Assembly (NCBI GenBank): GCA_009746045.1
Contig: RPFO01000253.1
Location: 3,213,975-3,277,974 of the forward strand
DNA length: 64,000 nucleotides
Origin: Mesostigma viride
Taxonomy: Eukaryota > Streptophyta > Mesostigmatophyceae > Mesostigmatales > Mesostigmataceae
Direction of reading: 5' to 3'
Below, in pieces: positions 30,685-43,363 of the stretch (position 1 is its first letter; each line of letters opens with the position of its first letter). Position numbers and translations under genes: made by a program. The notes beneath the pieces were generated by a model, which saw only the letters and a list, made by a program, of their open reading frames with translations, was not told the origin of the DNA and ran no database searches.

Positions 30685-32129
30685 CACTACATTTCGCCAC
30701 CGCGGAAACCCAATTTATGCGAGAATGTGGTTCCGTCAATACGGCGGGGGTTACAAATTCAATTTCGAAGTTCGGCACCGTCGGATACCAGTAAAGCAAC
30801 ACTTGTTATCTAGAATCGCGCCATTTGGCATCAAATGGCCAGTTCTGAAAATTCGATGAAATCTCTAGTCCTTGGTCGAATATTTCCCTCCGATTCCGAT
30901 GACGAAATTTGAGTACGAATTTCTTAGTACAGTCCACCGTTTTGTTCAGGTTAGTATATTCCCACGCCGCTTGCTGACCTGACGCCTGACGGAGGCCGAA
31001 TTCGTACTGAACACTAGCGCAATTGCGCTCGATACTAAAAATTGCTACTTCCGAGATGTCTGACGGAATTCCTGCTAGGTCCATGCTTTGGTACTGGACG
31101 GATGCTGAAATTCACTGTGGCTCGGTCCGAACGAGGAAAATTGTCAGAAATCTACTCTCGATACGAACGTAACGAAATTTCCAAGTATCTGACGCTCGGA
31201 GACCTGCCACACTAGGAGCCGGGTGTTGACAAAGTGTGACAAATTTTTGTCAACAATTGTCAACTTGTTGACAAAGTGTGACAACTTGTTGACAAATTGT
31301 TGACAAAGTGTGACAAAACTAGACAAAAAAATGTCAACAGCTTGACAAAACTTGACAGAATGTTGACAATGTTGACAAAACGTTGACAATCGTTGACATG
31401 TCAACTTTATGTTGATGTCAACAAATGTCAAAACACTGACAAGCCAAGGTGATTTGTCAACAAATGTCAAGACGTTTACAAACGCAGGCCAAACGCAAGA
31501 AAAATGTCAACAAATGTCAACATGACAAAATGTCAACACGATAAACAAAGGCATAGCAAACTGACAAATCAACACCACGCACAGGTAAACTTACTTCATT
31601 AAAATCAATATGGCTGCTGCCTTGCTGCCTGAATTGCGGTTTTCTGCATTACATTAGCATGACAAACTTTACTGACAAAACACATGAATGAAGAGTGCAC
31701 TCAATCACAGTCCGAGGGTGGCGTGCAAGATGTACAACCGCAAGCATCTCACAAATGCAGTATAACATCCGTCATAGGGCTGTCCCAGCGATCATTGCTG
31801 AAAAAAATGGACTCTCTAGAAATTTATCGCATGACAATGTCCAGTGCTACAGCGATGTGACGAGGGCTCAGAGCCTACAAAATCTGTGTCCGCAGGTGCC
31901 CTCCCCGCCATGCTGGCCAATGTGTCCGCCATGGTTGTGTTAGGTAGATCGCCTGCATGCAAGGGATACATGCGTTATCCGGCAAAGCAGCAAAGGGAAC
32001 ACACAAAGATCTTAAGTGAGATGAATACCCGAAATCAGCTGTGTGTAATGAGACGTCGTGAGAGCACAGCAGTCGCGTGGCTGTTTGTGAGTAATGGCTT
32101 GATTTTAGGACCGAGAAAGTGAGATAGCG

Positions 32130-32262
<133 letters not shown>

Positions 32263-33659
32263 GACGGGTATTCTCACCTAACTCGTCCCCATGTACCTCA
32301 CAAGATGTGGAGAACAGCGAAACCCCAGGAATCCCTAGAGAAGAGCGTTGCGTTGCAAACTGCCGAAAAAACAAGTGGGAGCTGTAAAGTTTCTCCAAGA
32401 TGCCAGGATGCTTTACGATCTACTTTCTTGCAATCTCACTACTATGGTGAATACGGCACTCTGAGAAAGAAAGAAGAAAGATTGACGCCAGATCCATGCG
32501 AAGGAAAAGTTAGGCCAATCAACTGAATATATGCCCCGTACAGGGTACGAATAAAATCTAACGAGGTAGAAGGCATCATAACTAAAGTTGACAGAGAAAG
32601 GAGTCGTTTGGTGTGGGGGTGTGGGGGGGTGGGTGAAAAAATCCTGTGATTATCAGCAAAAAGACGCTACTAAGGCAAGAAAGAAAGAAAAAATCTATCC
32701 ATGCCACGCATGTCAACCAAGGCTTCTGGATTTCACAGAAGAGTCTCCCAACGGCAAAGGAGTTCGTATGATTTGTAGCTAAAAGCAGGGCTCCAAAAAT
32801 ATGCATAGAAGCTGGAAGCACAAAATACACTTTCCAAACTGCTACATTTAATTCCAATTATTAATGCTGGAGGGATCACCACCTACAAACGCTCAATAAA
32901 ACAAGAATGCAGAAAACAAATTATTCCCGTGTGTGCTCTCCTGCCTGCTTTCTAGCTACCAAACAAACAAAGAAAGTGTACATTCTTTGGCTCTCCAATG
33001 TGCCTCTTTAGCGTTAAAAACAAAGAAATACAATTCTTCGGCTCACAATTGTGCTTCATTGGCGGTAACAACAGTGCTGCCGGCTGGGCTATACCAGAAC
33101 ACAAAGAACTATTAAACGGCACAGTCAGTAGAACCGTTGTAAAGTACTAAACAAACGAACAAACAAACAAACCGGAGTTGAATATTCAAATAAAGAAGGC
33201 GTTCCCATGAGGGAATTGCAACCGATAAAACATCATTATCAAGTCCCGAAGGCCTTTGGGTGCCCCTGGACTGAATTACAATGCGGACATCCAATGGTGG
33301 CTGCAACGCACAGCATGTTTACAGCTTCGTGAATGGACACTAGATGAAGAATGATGACAGTTGCTCACCATAAAAAAATTGGCCGCGCTGGACAGCCGAC
33401 CACGCCGCTGCCACATGCGATGGGGCCACGTGCAAGTCCAACGGTATCAGGCATCACAAGTACACGCGCGAAATTGACATCGAAATGGCAGCACAGATGC
33501 AACATACGAATGTATGGAGAACCGTTAGCTTAAACAACGGAAGTTTGTGAAAAGAAGGAAAGTGACGCAATAGCAGACCGTGGCATACATGATACGCTCA
33601 ACCTGTACATTATTTAAATACCTAATTCATAAGCACGTGACGCAACCTGTACACATCGG

Positions 33660-33713
33660 CAGGCTCGAGTTACCATGGTCCGGATTCTCCCATGCGCTGG
33701 TTGTCTCCTTGAT
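33660..33713 (-). repeat. Dispersed ~65 bp repeat, copy 3
   Basis: The reverse complement reads ATCAAGGAGACAACCAGCGC, then GGAGAATCCGGACCATGG and CTCGAGCC. It matches the copy at 41-107 but lacks about 11 bases in the middle. Confidence 0.75.
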
Positions 33714-35572
33714 ATCGATGCCTTTCATAAGAATTGAACCAGATTTGGTTTGAATAGTACAATTGACCTTGTGTATCTAGGAGAAAATGAATGTACTGCG
33801 AGCATGGCTAACTTGGCGGGAAACTCTGGGCGGCCCATGTAGCATCATGGGCGGTGGGCCCTAGGGCAATGCACGAGAATGTCACGTGCGTACGGCGTGT
33901 TCAAGTCGATGCAAGACTGTCAGTATTTCGGACGAAGAATTACTTACTCACCTCAAACGGTTAAGAGTGGGTTAGCTTCTGGATGTCCGAATGGCGCTGT
34001 GCCTACCAGCGAACAGATCGATGACAACTTAATTCTAGATCCTGGCTGTGTTTCTCCCCCGATGGCTTCTTCTGGCCCTCCGAGCTAGCTAGATAAATTT
34101 CATCAAGGACGGCGATTTAATTGCTAAGAAAATCATGACGGTCATCAGTGAGTCTATGATCCTATTCCTTATATGTAGTTATTCGTTCCTACCATACCGC
34201 CATTGCTGAAAAAGTCACAGCATGTAATTCCCACCTTGGCTGCGAGCCTTGGCGTAGCTTCCGTCTTCCACCTTCCCCGGCCACAAGCTTTTCCTTGGAG
34301 CACAAGCACGTCTTTCGTTTGTCATCGTTTAGCTTCAACGGGAACACCCGCGCAAGTCGCAAGTCGCCACCACGGGAATCACTTGCACAAGCTTGCAAGA
34401 CTTTGCGCAAGACGATAGTTGGCGTCGTCTATTAGTATTGTCCACGCATTTGCGGCCGTCTGTCAGTCTGCTGACTCTTATCGGCGGTCCGTAAGTTTGT
34501 GGCCATGCCCTGGCCATGCCAGTCATCCGACAGCCATCAGATGACGTCCAGTAAATTAAGTAAAAGTACTTATGACGAGTATTTACCAGTGGTAGAGAAA
34601 CAGTCGTCACTCTACAGTATCGCTTGGTTGGGATCGCTTGCTGCTGGCGTAATCGCGTCCTTGATCGCCGTACCATTCAGGGAGCGGCCGTACCCGGAAA
34701 AACTGCATTGCGCAACAGTTGCCCGTCAGCATCCTTTCCCAAAATTCAAAGTTTGCGCCAAAGGCCAGCGTTCAACGAAGGCAGAAGTAGGTGTTGCGCG
34801 CAGGAAAAACCATGTCTACGGTTAGTGCTTGGGGCTAGCGCCGGCCGCCGGGCAGAGAGGGCTCGAGCAACGGGGCCACTCACCGAAGTTCTATGTAAGC
34901 AGTGAGCGCCATCCAAGATTGTGCAATAAGAGATGTTGCAGGCCCTCGAAGTGATGTGATTTCTTCAGCAACCGCTATCAGTAACGATGTAGGTGCACTG
35001 TCGATGTATGTATGCTGAGCTAGGACATGGTGGTAGCCATTGAGGGAGAAACGTGTGCAGTCCTGAGCCAAGCAGCTCTTTACGCTGTAACGCAGCTCGA
35101 ACAGGACGTCTGGAGCGCGCCAAGCTCCTTCAACGGCACCACGGTCAGCGAATTTTTGTCGTACGGTTTAACTAACAACACGAATATAGTTAGCATCCCG
35201 TGCTCGAATGTGTAGGGCCGTTTCGTTGCGGGTAAAGCTTGCCACGTATTTCAGAGATTTTAATGTGTATTCTCTGAATGCTTTCATTACCATGGTGCTT
35301 TCCGTGCTCGTCATCATATGTATACATTTGTGTTGCCGTTTCCTCTTCCATTTTGCGCGTGTACTTGCGGGTGACTGACACCGTCGGACGGGCATGCGGC
35401 CTACCCGCGAATGGCTGAGACTGGCTCCTGCTTGAGACTTGTGGTGAGTAGTGGTTACGATCCCATACATAGGGTCTATACTAAGGATATCACCGTGCTG
35501 TAGGTGGAATCGCATGCAGTGCCTCCTGTTGTTTTTAACTCCCTTTACCTGGCATTTTTGCCGAGGGGTGAG

Positions 35573-37465
35573 GATTATTCCTTGTCATGGGGGCATACAG
35601 GACGGGTTACTTATTCCTTGTCATGGGGGCAGGCAGGACAAGTTAATTATTCCTTGTCATGGGGGGCAGGCAGGACGGGTTAATTGTTCCTTTTCATGGG
35701 GGCAGGCAGGGCGGGTTAATTATTCCTTGTCATTAGGGGCAGGCAGGACGGGTTAATAATTCCTTGTCATGGGGGCAGGCAGGACGGGTCACTTATTCCT
35801 TGTCATGGGGGCAGGCAGGACGGGTCAATTATTCCGTGTCATGGGGGCAGGCTGGACCTGTTAATTATTCCTTGTCATGGGGGCAGGCGGGACGGGTTAG
35901 TAATTCCTTGTCTTGGGGGCAGGCAGGGCGGGTGAATTATTCCTTTTTATGGTGACAGGCAGAACGGGTTAATCACTCCTTGTCATGGGAGGCAGGCAGG
36001 ACGGGTTACTTATTCCTTGTCATGGGGGGCAGGCGCATTGCATATACATTTATTCCTTGTCATGGGGGGCAGGCAGGACGGGTTAATTGTTCTTGTCATG
36101 AGGGGACGGCAGGGGGGGCTCATGATACCCTGTAGTGGGGTGGGCGAAGGCAGGGGGGGTTAATGATTCCCTGTCATGGGGTGGGGGAAGGCAGGGGGGG
36201 TTAACGATTCCTTGTGTCCATGGGGGGCAGGCAGGACGGGTTTCTTATTCCTTGTCATGAGGGGAAGGCAGGGGAGGTAAATGATTTCCTGTCGTGGGGT
36301 GGGAGAAGGCGGGGGTAATAATTTTTCCTTGCCATGGGGGCAGGCAGGACAGGTTAATTATTCCTTGTCATGGGGGCATGCAGAAAAGCTTAAAAATTTC
36401 TTGTCATGGGATTGAAAGCACCTCACAGTCAGTTGTCCTCCCTTACGAAATGGCGATTTTGTAGCTACATGATTAACAGAGCATATGCTCTAAATCTTGT
36501 AGCAATGGACCGCGTTATATTTCTGTTGGCGACTACTTTCAAACATTCATCATTTTTGTTTTTCTTTTACATTTGTCTTGTTGCGGACAGGGAGGGTTGA
36601 TTGCCTTTTCATGGGGGGCAGGCAGGGGTGGGGGTTACTCCTTGTCATGGGGGGCAGGCAGGGGGGGTTGATTGCCTTTTCATGGGGGGCAGGCAGGGGC
36701 CGGGGCTTAATTATTCCTTGTAATGTGGTGCAGGCAGGGGGGGTAATGATTCATTGTCATGGGGGGCAGGCAGGGGGGGGGTAACTCCTTGTCATGGGGG
36801 GCAGGCGGGGGGGGGGTAATTATCCCTTGTCATGGGGGTTCAGGCAGAGGGGGCTAATCCTTGTCACATGGGGGGCAGGCTGCGTGGGTAATTTTTCCTT
36901 GTAATTAGGGGCAGGCAGGGGGGGTAGTTGATCCTTGTCATGGGGGACATGCAGGGGGGGGCAATGATTCCTTGTCGTGGGGGGCATGTAGGGGGCGTCA
37001 AGTGTTCCTTGTTATGTGGGGCAGGCAGGGGGGGGATGATTCTTGTCGTGGGGGGCAGGCAGGGGAGGGGATGATTCTTGTCGTGGGGGGCAGGCAGGGA
37101 GTGTTAATTATTCCTTGTCACGGGGGGCAGACAGGGGGGGGCAATGATTCCTTGTCGTGGGGGGCAGGTAGCGGGGGTTAGTTGTTCCTTGTCGTGGGGG
37201 GCAGGCAGGGGGGGTCAATGATTCCTTGTCATGCCCGGGGCAGGTAGGGGGCGTAATTATTCCTTGTATTGGGGGCCAGGCGGGGGGCGTTAATCGTTGT
37301 CATGGGGGGCAGGCAGGGGGGTTTAATCCTTGTCATGGGGGGCAGGCAGGGGGGCTTGTTCCTTGTCATGGGGGACAGGTATGGGGGGGAGATTATTCCG
37401 CGTCATGGGGGTAGGCAAATGGGTTAGTTTTTCCTTGTCATGGGGGGCAGGTGGGGCAGCTTTAT
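35573..37465 (+). repeat. G-rich minisatellite, two blocks with duplicated spacer
   Basis: Some 50 imperfect copies of a 32-38 bp unit of the form TTCCTTGTCATGGGGGCAGG plus CAGGACGGGTTAAT fill 35573-36410 and 36590-37465. The first block favours GGACGGG units and the second long G runs. Unique sequence at 36412-36590 recurs, diverged, at 37466-37645, so block and spacer were duplicated together. Apparent open frames here are repeat translations. Confidence 0.92.
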
Positions 37466-38678
37466 AATTCCTTGTGGTGGGTTTTAAGCACCTTGCAATC
37501 GTTATGCCCTCTTAAGGAAGTGTGCTTGCGCAGCTAATCGATTAACATAACATATGCTCCAAATTTCGTACACAATGGATACCGTAATAAATTTGTTATT
37601 GACTACGAATAAACATTCATAATTTTTGTTTTTCTTCTGCAGGAAGTCTCGGCTGTTCTGGTGCCATATGCATCCTCACCATCGTCGTCATCGACGTAGC
37701 CGGCGGACTCGTCTAGGGTCCATGCACGGGTTGCTCAGGTTTGTCTTTGAATCTGTGTGATGAGGTGTTTTCTTTGCGCAGTGTATGTTTGCCTGCAGCT
37801 ACCTTTTTTGTTCCAAATAGATCAGTGCTTTCTTCTTTGCATTTGCAGCAAGAGAGGGAAGTTTTTGTACAGGTTTTTTAACGTAATCTGCCTCTTTAAT
37901 GTTGCACAACTGACAACAACCATGTATACATTGATGTTATTTCCACCTCTGCATCTTTTTTCTGTGTTTTACAGGAGAGTCGAGAGCTTTTAATCAAAAT
38001 GACATCCGCAAATGACGGCTGCACACAATATACCCAACGGGCGGCTGCCTGCAAATTCTTTGCAAGCATTTAGAGCTTTCCGTGGAAGTCATGCTCACAA
38101 CGGGCTGCACGCAACGCAATGGGCTGCCGTCCGAACTTTGCCTACGAGACAATCGTTGTTGCTGTCAGCATTAAGTAATGCTTATTTTGTAATAAAAAGA
38201 AAAATTTCACTGGTTTTTGTCACTTTTTGTCACTTTTTGTCACTTTTTGTCTGTTTTATAGTCCTGATAAATTTTCAGGATTGTCTGTGATATATCAACG
38301 TTTGTGTTGTGATAAATGTGCACAAATGTCACTAATTGTGGTGTGATAAAATGTGATAAAATCTCACTCTCATGTTGACAATGCGTGACGTTGACAATGT
38401 GTGACATTTTTTGACACTTTCACCTTGATAATTTGTCAAGAATTGTCTTGTAAAATCGACCTGATATGTCATGGTTTTGTCAACATTTGTATAGCTTTTG
38501 TCACACTTTGTCACACCACATGTCACACTTTGTCACACTTTGTCACACTTTATCAACCTGACATGTCAAGCATTGTCACACTTTGTCAACACCCGGCTCC
38601 TAGTGCACCGTTTTCCCCTACTTGACCGAACCACATTCCCCGCTAAAAAAGGTGTCCTAGGCGGCGAAATGTAGTGTG

Positions 38679-39784
38679 TATGAAGGGTCCACCACTTCGG
38701 TGCGCACTTCTTACGGGACCACGCCACCATGCCCTTTACAGAAGGGTGTGTGGCAGGGCTGCGTGCTGTCGCCCTACCTGTTCATTATTGTGGTCGAATA
38801 CGTAATGATTCAGGCGCGCAAGCGATTTGCCCGCATCGTGGGTAGGGAACCAGGGGTGCAGGTTGCTAACAAATTCTGGGCATGGCGGAGCGGACACGGA
38901 GATTCGGCTGGCAGACATCATCTACGCAGACGACACCACCCCGCTTCGAGGACACTGGGCACGTGCAGACATGGCTTGACTGCCTGGCTATCGAGGCCCG
39001 TGCAGCTAGTGGGGCTTGAGGTCAGCAGGAAGACAGAGGCCCTGGCCGTTGGGCTCACCCACTCACCGCCATGCACCCCTCTATCTCCTCGACGGCTCTC
39101 GAGTCCTGTACCGGGACCGCGTCAAGCTGCTGGGCAGCCTGCTCCCCAGCTGCGAGGTTGATGTGGACCATCGCATCTCCCTCGCCTGGCATGCTTTACG
39201 CCAGTACCGGGCCCTGTGGCGCAAGACCCTCCAGGGGCAAGATCGAGAAACAGGACCTGTTCAAGGTCCTCGTCCTTCCTGTTGAGATCACGTATGGGGC
39301 CGAGACGCGTGGACCCTCACCGCCGACCTGGCCCGCAAGCTGGACGGCGCGGTCACCAACATGCTGCGTTCCATTCTCAGAGTAGGATATGCTGCTCATG
39401 TCCGCAATGACTGAGGACCTGTACCAGGGCATGCCATATATCACCAGCACCATTAAGCAGCGGCGCCTGCAGCTAGTAGGGCACCTAGCTCGCACCAACC
39501 AGGTAGACACCTCACGTGGCCCCCCCGCAGGACTGCGCCCAGCTCAGCCTGGCCGGCACCTCCTGACGTGGGCCGGGCACCCTGATGTTAGACGCCGCAA
39601 GGCCCGCACCTTCAAAGAACAGCTAGTAGAAGACATGGGGGGCCTAGGCCTCTCCGTGATTTGGAAGAAGATGATGGACAAGGCCAAGTGGGCCCAGGTC
39701 ATAGAGGACAACGAGCCCCCCCCTGTGGGGAAGCGCCCGCTTGTGCAAACCCACGGGAGGCATGATGCCAGACAGCTCCCCTAG
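38679..39784 (+). pseudogene. LINE reverse transcriptase, 3' part
   Basis: This continues the RT interrupted at 30684. It has motif B GVWQGCVLSPYLFIIVVEYV and, after a frameshift near 38880, the catalytic YADD (38923-38934). The post-RT segments include LYRDRVKLLGSLLPSCEVD and MTEDLYQGMPYITSTIKQRR with QLVGHLART, typical of LINE C-termini. At least three frame changes make it non-functional. The element ends at the hairpin and tail at 40508-40560. Confidence 0.88.
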
Positions 39785-39890
39785 GGCAGCGTGATGCTGT
39801 TTAGATAGACGTGGTAGTTTAATGCTGTTAGATAGTGGTTGTAGGTAGCTGATATAGTAGATAGATTAGACCGGTAGGACTGTTTGCACC

Positions 39891-40496
39891 CATCCATCCA
39901 TCCATATCCATCCATCCATCCATCCATCCATCCATCCATCCATCCATCCATCCATCCATCCATCCATCCATCCATCCATCCATCCATCCATCCATCCATC
40001 CATCCATCCATCCATCCATCCATCCATCCATCCATCCATCCATCCATCCATCCATCCATCCATCCATCCATCCATCCATCCATCCATCCATCCATCCATC
40101 CATCCATCCATCCATCCATCCATCCATCCATCCATCCATCCATCCATCCATCCATCCATCCATCCATCCATCCATCCATCCATCCATCCATCCATCCATC
40201 CATCCATCCATCCATCCATCCATCCATCCATCCATCCATCCATCCATCCATCCATCCATCCATCCATCCATCCATCCATCCATCCATCCATCCATCCATC
40301 CATCCATCCATCCATCCATCCATCCATCCATCCATCCATCCATCCATCCATCCATCCATCCATCCATCCATCCATCCATCCATCCATCCATCCATCCATC
40401 CATCCATCCATCCATCCATCCATCCATCCATCCATCCATCCATCCATCCATCCATCCATCCATCCATCCATCCATCCATCCATCCATCCATCCATC
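39891..40496 (+). repeat. (CATC)n microsatellite, 606 bp
   Basis: About 150 near-perfect CATC units lie in the 3' UTR of the plus-strand LINE. A short CATC remnant at about 61053-61077 occupies the same place in another LINE copy, so the repeat is an ancestral 3' UTR feature that expanded here. Frames of MDGW or HPSI repeats are artefacts. Confidence 0.97.
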
Positions 40497-40507
40497 GGCC
40501 GGGGTTG

Positions 40508-40560
40508 ATGCTCCGTGACTCCCCAACGGGAGCACGAGTCTAATTAATTAATTAATTAAT
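40508..40560 (+). other. 3' hairpin and TTAA tail of the RT-bearing LINE
   Basis: TGCTCC and GGAGCA form an outer stem around CTCCC-CAAC-GGGAG (40519-40532), followed by GAGTC and (TAAT)n. This is almost the same as the 3' end of the ORF1-only LINE at 25649-25700. Confidence 0.85.
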
Positions 40561-40641
40561 GGGGGCCATTATGGGCGCACATGCGCGTAGGCCACATGCT
40601 AGGCTATAAGCCTGACTAATCTACACTACTGTTATATATTC

Positions 40642-41222
40642 ATTGAGAATGATAGATTACGGAGGTGAGATAGGCATGCAACATAAGGAAAAAACCGATA
40701 ACTGGGAGAATAACCCTGAAGAAATTAATAGTAATCTGACACAGACATCCAAGGATCACGCCAGCGGCACAAGGTACAACTAACTATACATCACAAAACT
40801 ACACGCAGCAACAGCGCTGCCGGCCCACCATGCAGGCCTGGAAGGAATCTAGACCGCATGGGTCGCGACAAAGTCGGCCCGGGTGCGGCGGAATAACACA
40901 TCAGCCACGGTGCGAGTGAGGGCGAGTGACAGACGCTGCCGCCAATACGAGGACCACGTGCGGGCCGACCACGGGGCGGTCTGACCCTCGAGGTCGAGGC
41001 GGTCTTCGCGGCGCTGGCAGCACTCGTGGAAAAACTCCGCTGTCTTGGGGCCCATGGCCCCGAACTCCTCAAGGACAAAAGGGATGACCCGGTGGGGCCC
41101 CACATTGCCGTAGGAGGCAAACTTGTCGCGCTCAGCCACAGCGGCAGCAGCGCCGGCATCCACAGCCGCCCGGAGGATGTGGCGACCGGAAAGCGGCCGA
41201 GCCACGGAGACATCGATGATTC
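40642..41222 (-). mobile_element. Truncated LINE ORF2 C-terminal fragment with 15 bp TSD
   Basis: Flanked by TACTGTTATATATTC at 40627-40641 and 41223-41237, an L1-like target duplication. On the minus strand 40849-41205 encodes GPHRVIPFVLEEFGAMGPKT followed by a Cys/Arg-rich stretch. This resembles the region downstream of many LINE reverse transcriptases. A related fragment lies at 60590-60985. It is a 5'-truncated insertion. Confidence 0.75.
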
Positions 41223-41623
41223 TACTGTTATATATTCCCTAGACTGATGTTGCTGGGGTGGCAGGAGGTGCCTGCCAGGGCTTGTGGTCCATGTGGATGA
41301 CCGCCCCCCTCCAGTATATACCGGTTTCCCCCCTGCGCTCTGCCGGAGCTGAAGGTAGGTCGGCCATATAGCTTGCGTCGCCGTTGTTGCTGGGCCAGGG
41401 TCAAGTCGTCGTCTGGACAGCGTGTATAGCGAGTCCGCGAGAGCTTCTTGCGGCATTCACTAAAGGACCTTGAAGGAACGACAGCTTGTCCGCCATGTAC
41501 TTAAAGGTGAGGAGCACGGGTGCCGGGCCGGCCAGACTTAACCCGGGCGCGCGCGGGGGAGGCGTACAGCCGACATCCGCAGCTCACCAGTGAGTTGCAT
41601 GGGGGCAAAAATGTCGCGCTCAA

Positions 41624-43363
41624 CCCGTGTTTTTTTACAACGCGATACATCGCGTTGTAGGGTTAGAACGCGATGTATCGCGTTGTAATCTGACACGTGG
41701 CAAACCTATTAAACATGCGATTTTTGGTCTGAAACTTTCAAGATAGGTCAGAAACATCTCATAGAATTCAAGAAAAAATCCTGGTATTTTTGGTATTTTT
41801 TTTGTGACAGCTGCAAACAAATATGTACCACTGAAATCAGGCATTTTCGCGGGACGAAGGTGAAGACGACGGCGATGGCGGCAGGTAGATCTCGCCAGTT
41901 TTCGCGCGAATTTCAGTGGCTGTTGGGTGGCACGACCATGATGATGCGTTCAAAGGTTGATAATTAGGTTTCTACGAGTTTGTTGAGGTACTGGGGCAAA
42001 GGAAACGTAGTTTTTTCCAGTTTCTCACCCAACTTTCATGCGGAAACCCTCAGTGGAAACCGGCATACATATTATTACGTCAAGACTCGGGTCTGCTGCG
42101 GCACCATGCTTGGTATTTCCATGGTGTTTCGACTTCTTAACACATGTTTATTCATTCCGAACGTCCGGACTCTCGGCTAAACCGAGAATTGTGCAGACTT
42201 TTATTGGGTAGCGCCGGGCATGATGGTGCCTGCAAATAGCGTAAGGCGTGACCGTGGCTATTGCTACGGTATGCTGTATTTTCCTGGAAATGGCCTCTGC
42301 CACCGGCTCAATAGTGCTTGCAGGCGTAAGTATATCGTGTTTCTACCTAGTTTCTGCCAGTTTTCCACTTATTTCTACCGACCTCTGCCCAGCCTCTCTA
42401 AGACCGCCATCCTACTCGACGTTGCTTGCATGTCAGCCATAGCAGGTTGCAGTTGTGCAGTATTTAGATGCTGTATACGTCGTCAAGCCGTGCATATATC
42501 GTGAGGATTGGATGTTGATGGTTTATACTGCGTTGATTGTGCAAGAAGACCAGCTAGGTGCCCATAATCATGGTGTATAATCATGTGTTGTTAGCATCTT
42601 GCCACCATTTGCTAGCATGCATTCCAGCGTCATCTTTGCCTGCATGTAAGCTCATGGATCACTCAACCTATCCAAGCCTTGCATTACACGTGCCTCTTTC
42701 TTTCAGTATTGCACGCGTTATGGAATGAAAACCCAGCACCTCCGTTCCCACGAGGCATGTGCTCAACACGTTGTGAGAGTGGATGATGCTTTGGCTATGG
42801 CTGCCTGATTCAGTCATATTAGTCATCCAGTCATGATGTTTGATGCATGTTTGATGCTGTATAACTTATACAACACCTATTTTCAACGTTTTGACCCTCC
42901 AAGCTCACTATGGCCCCGTTTATGGGGCTCATGTCGTTGCGTCATGTTGTGAAGGGCTCTCATTTTTCCCACTGCGTTGTACTGCGTTGTAATTGTGATG
43001 CTAATGAAAAATAGCTCCAGTGGCCCAATGGGCCTGAGTTTTGTTTCACAGAGCCTGCATATGTTGCCCATAGCTCGTGCAAGAAGCCAGATTTTTTTCA
43101 TGAACCATTTGTGAATAAGCACATGACTTGTGACCTAGGGTCAAGAAATCGCGGTCATGGTCAGACCCCCCTGTATTCAAACCAGTGTATCTCTCTAATG
43201 AATCAGCATTTTGTAGGTCTGAGTAGCTCAAAAAATCCTTTGATTTATGGGCTTTCAGGAAAGTATATACATGACCATGAAAAAAAATTTTCCTTAGGTG
43301 CTATACGCGTTCTAAAAAAAGCTTACAACGCGATATATCGCGTTCTAATTAAAAAAACACGGG
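41624..43363. mobile_element. piggyBac-like element copy B (1740 bp)
   Basis: The ends CCCGTGTTTTTTTA and TAAAAAAACACGGG match copies A and C, and the sequence is nearly identical to copy C. Flanks are TCAA (left) and TTAA (right), so one target copy has mutated. It is inserted within the ORF1 of a minus-strand LINE. Short frames inside (for example 41980-42180 and 42220-42504) are shared by the copies but show no transposase features. Confidence 0.88.

Noticed and set aside
35451-37414. Several small Gly/Cys/His-rich frames
   Set aside because: Translations of the G-rich minisatellite.
39781-40543. Reading frames of over 200 codons made of MDGW or HPSI repeats
   Set aside because: They are translations of the CATC microsatellite in all phases.
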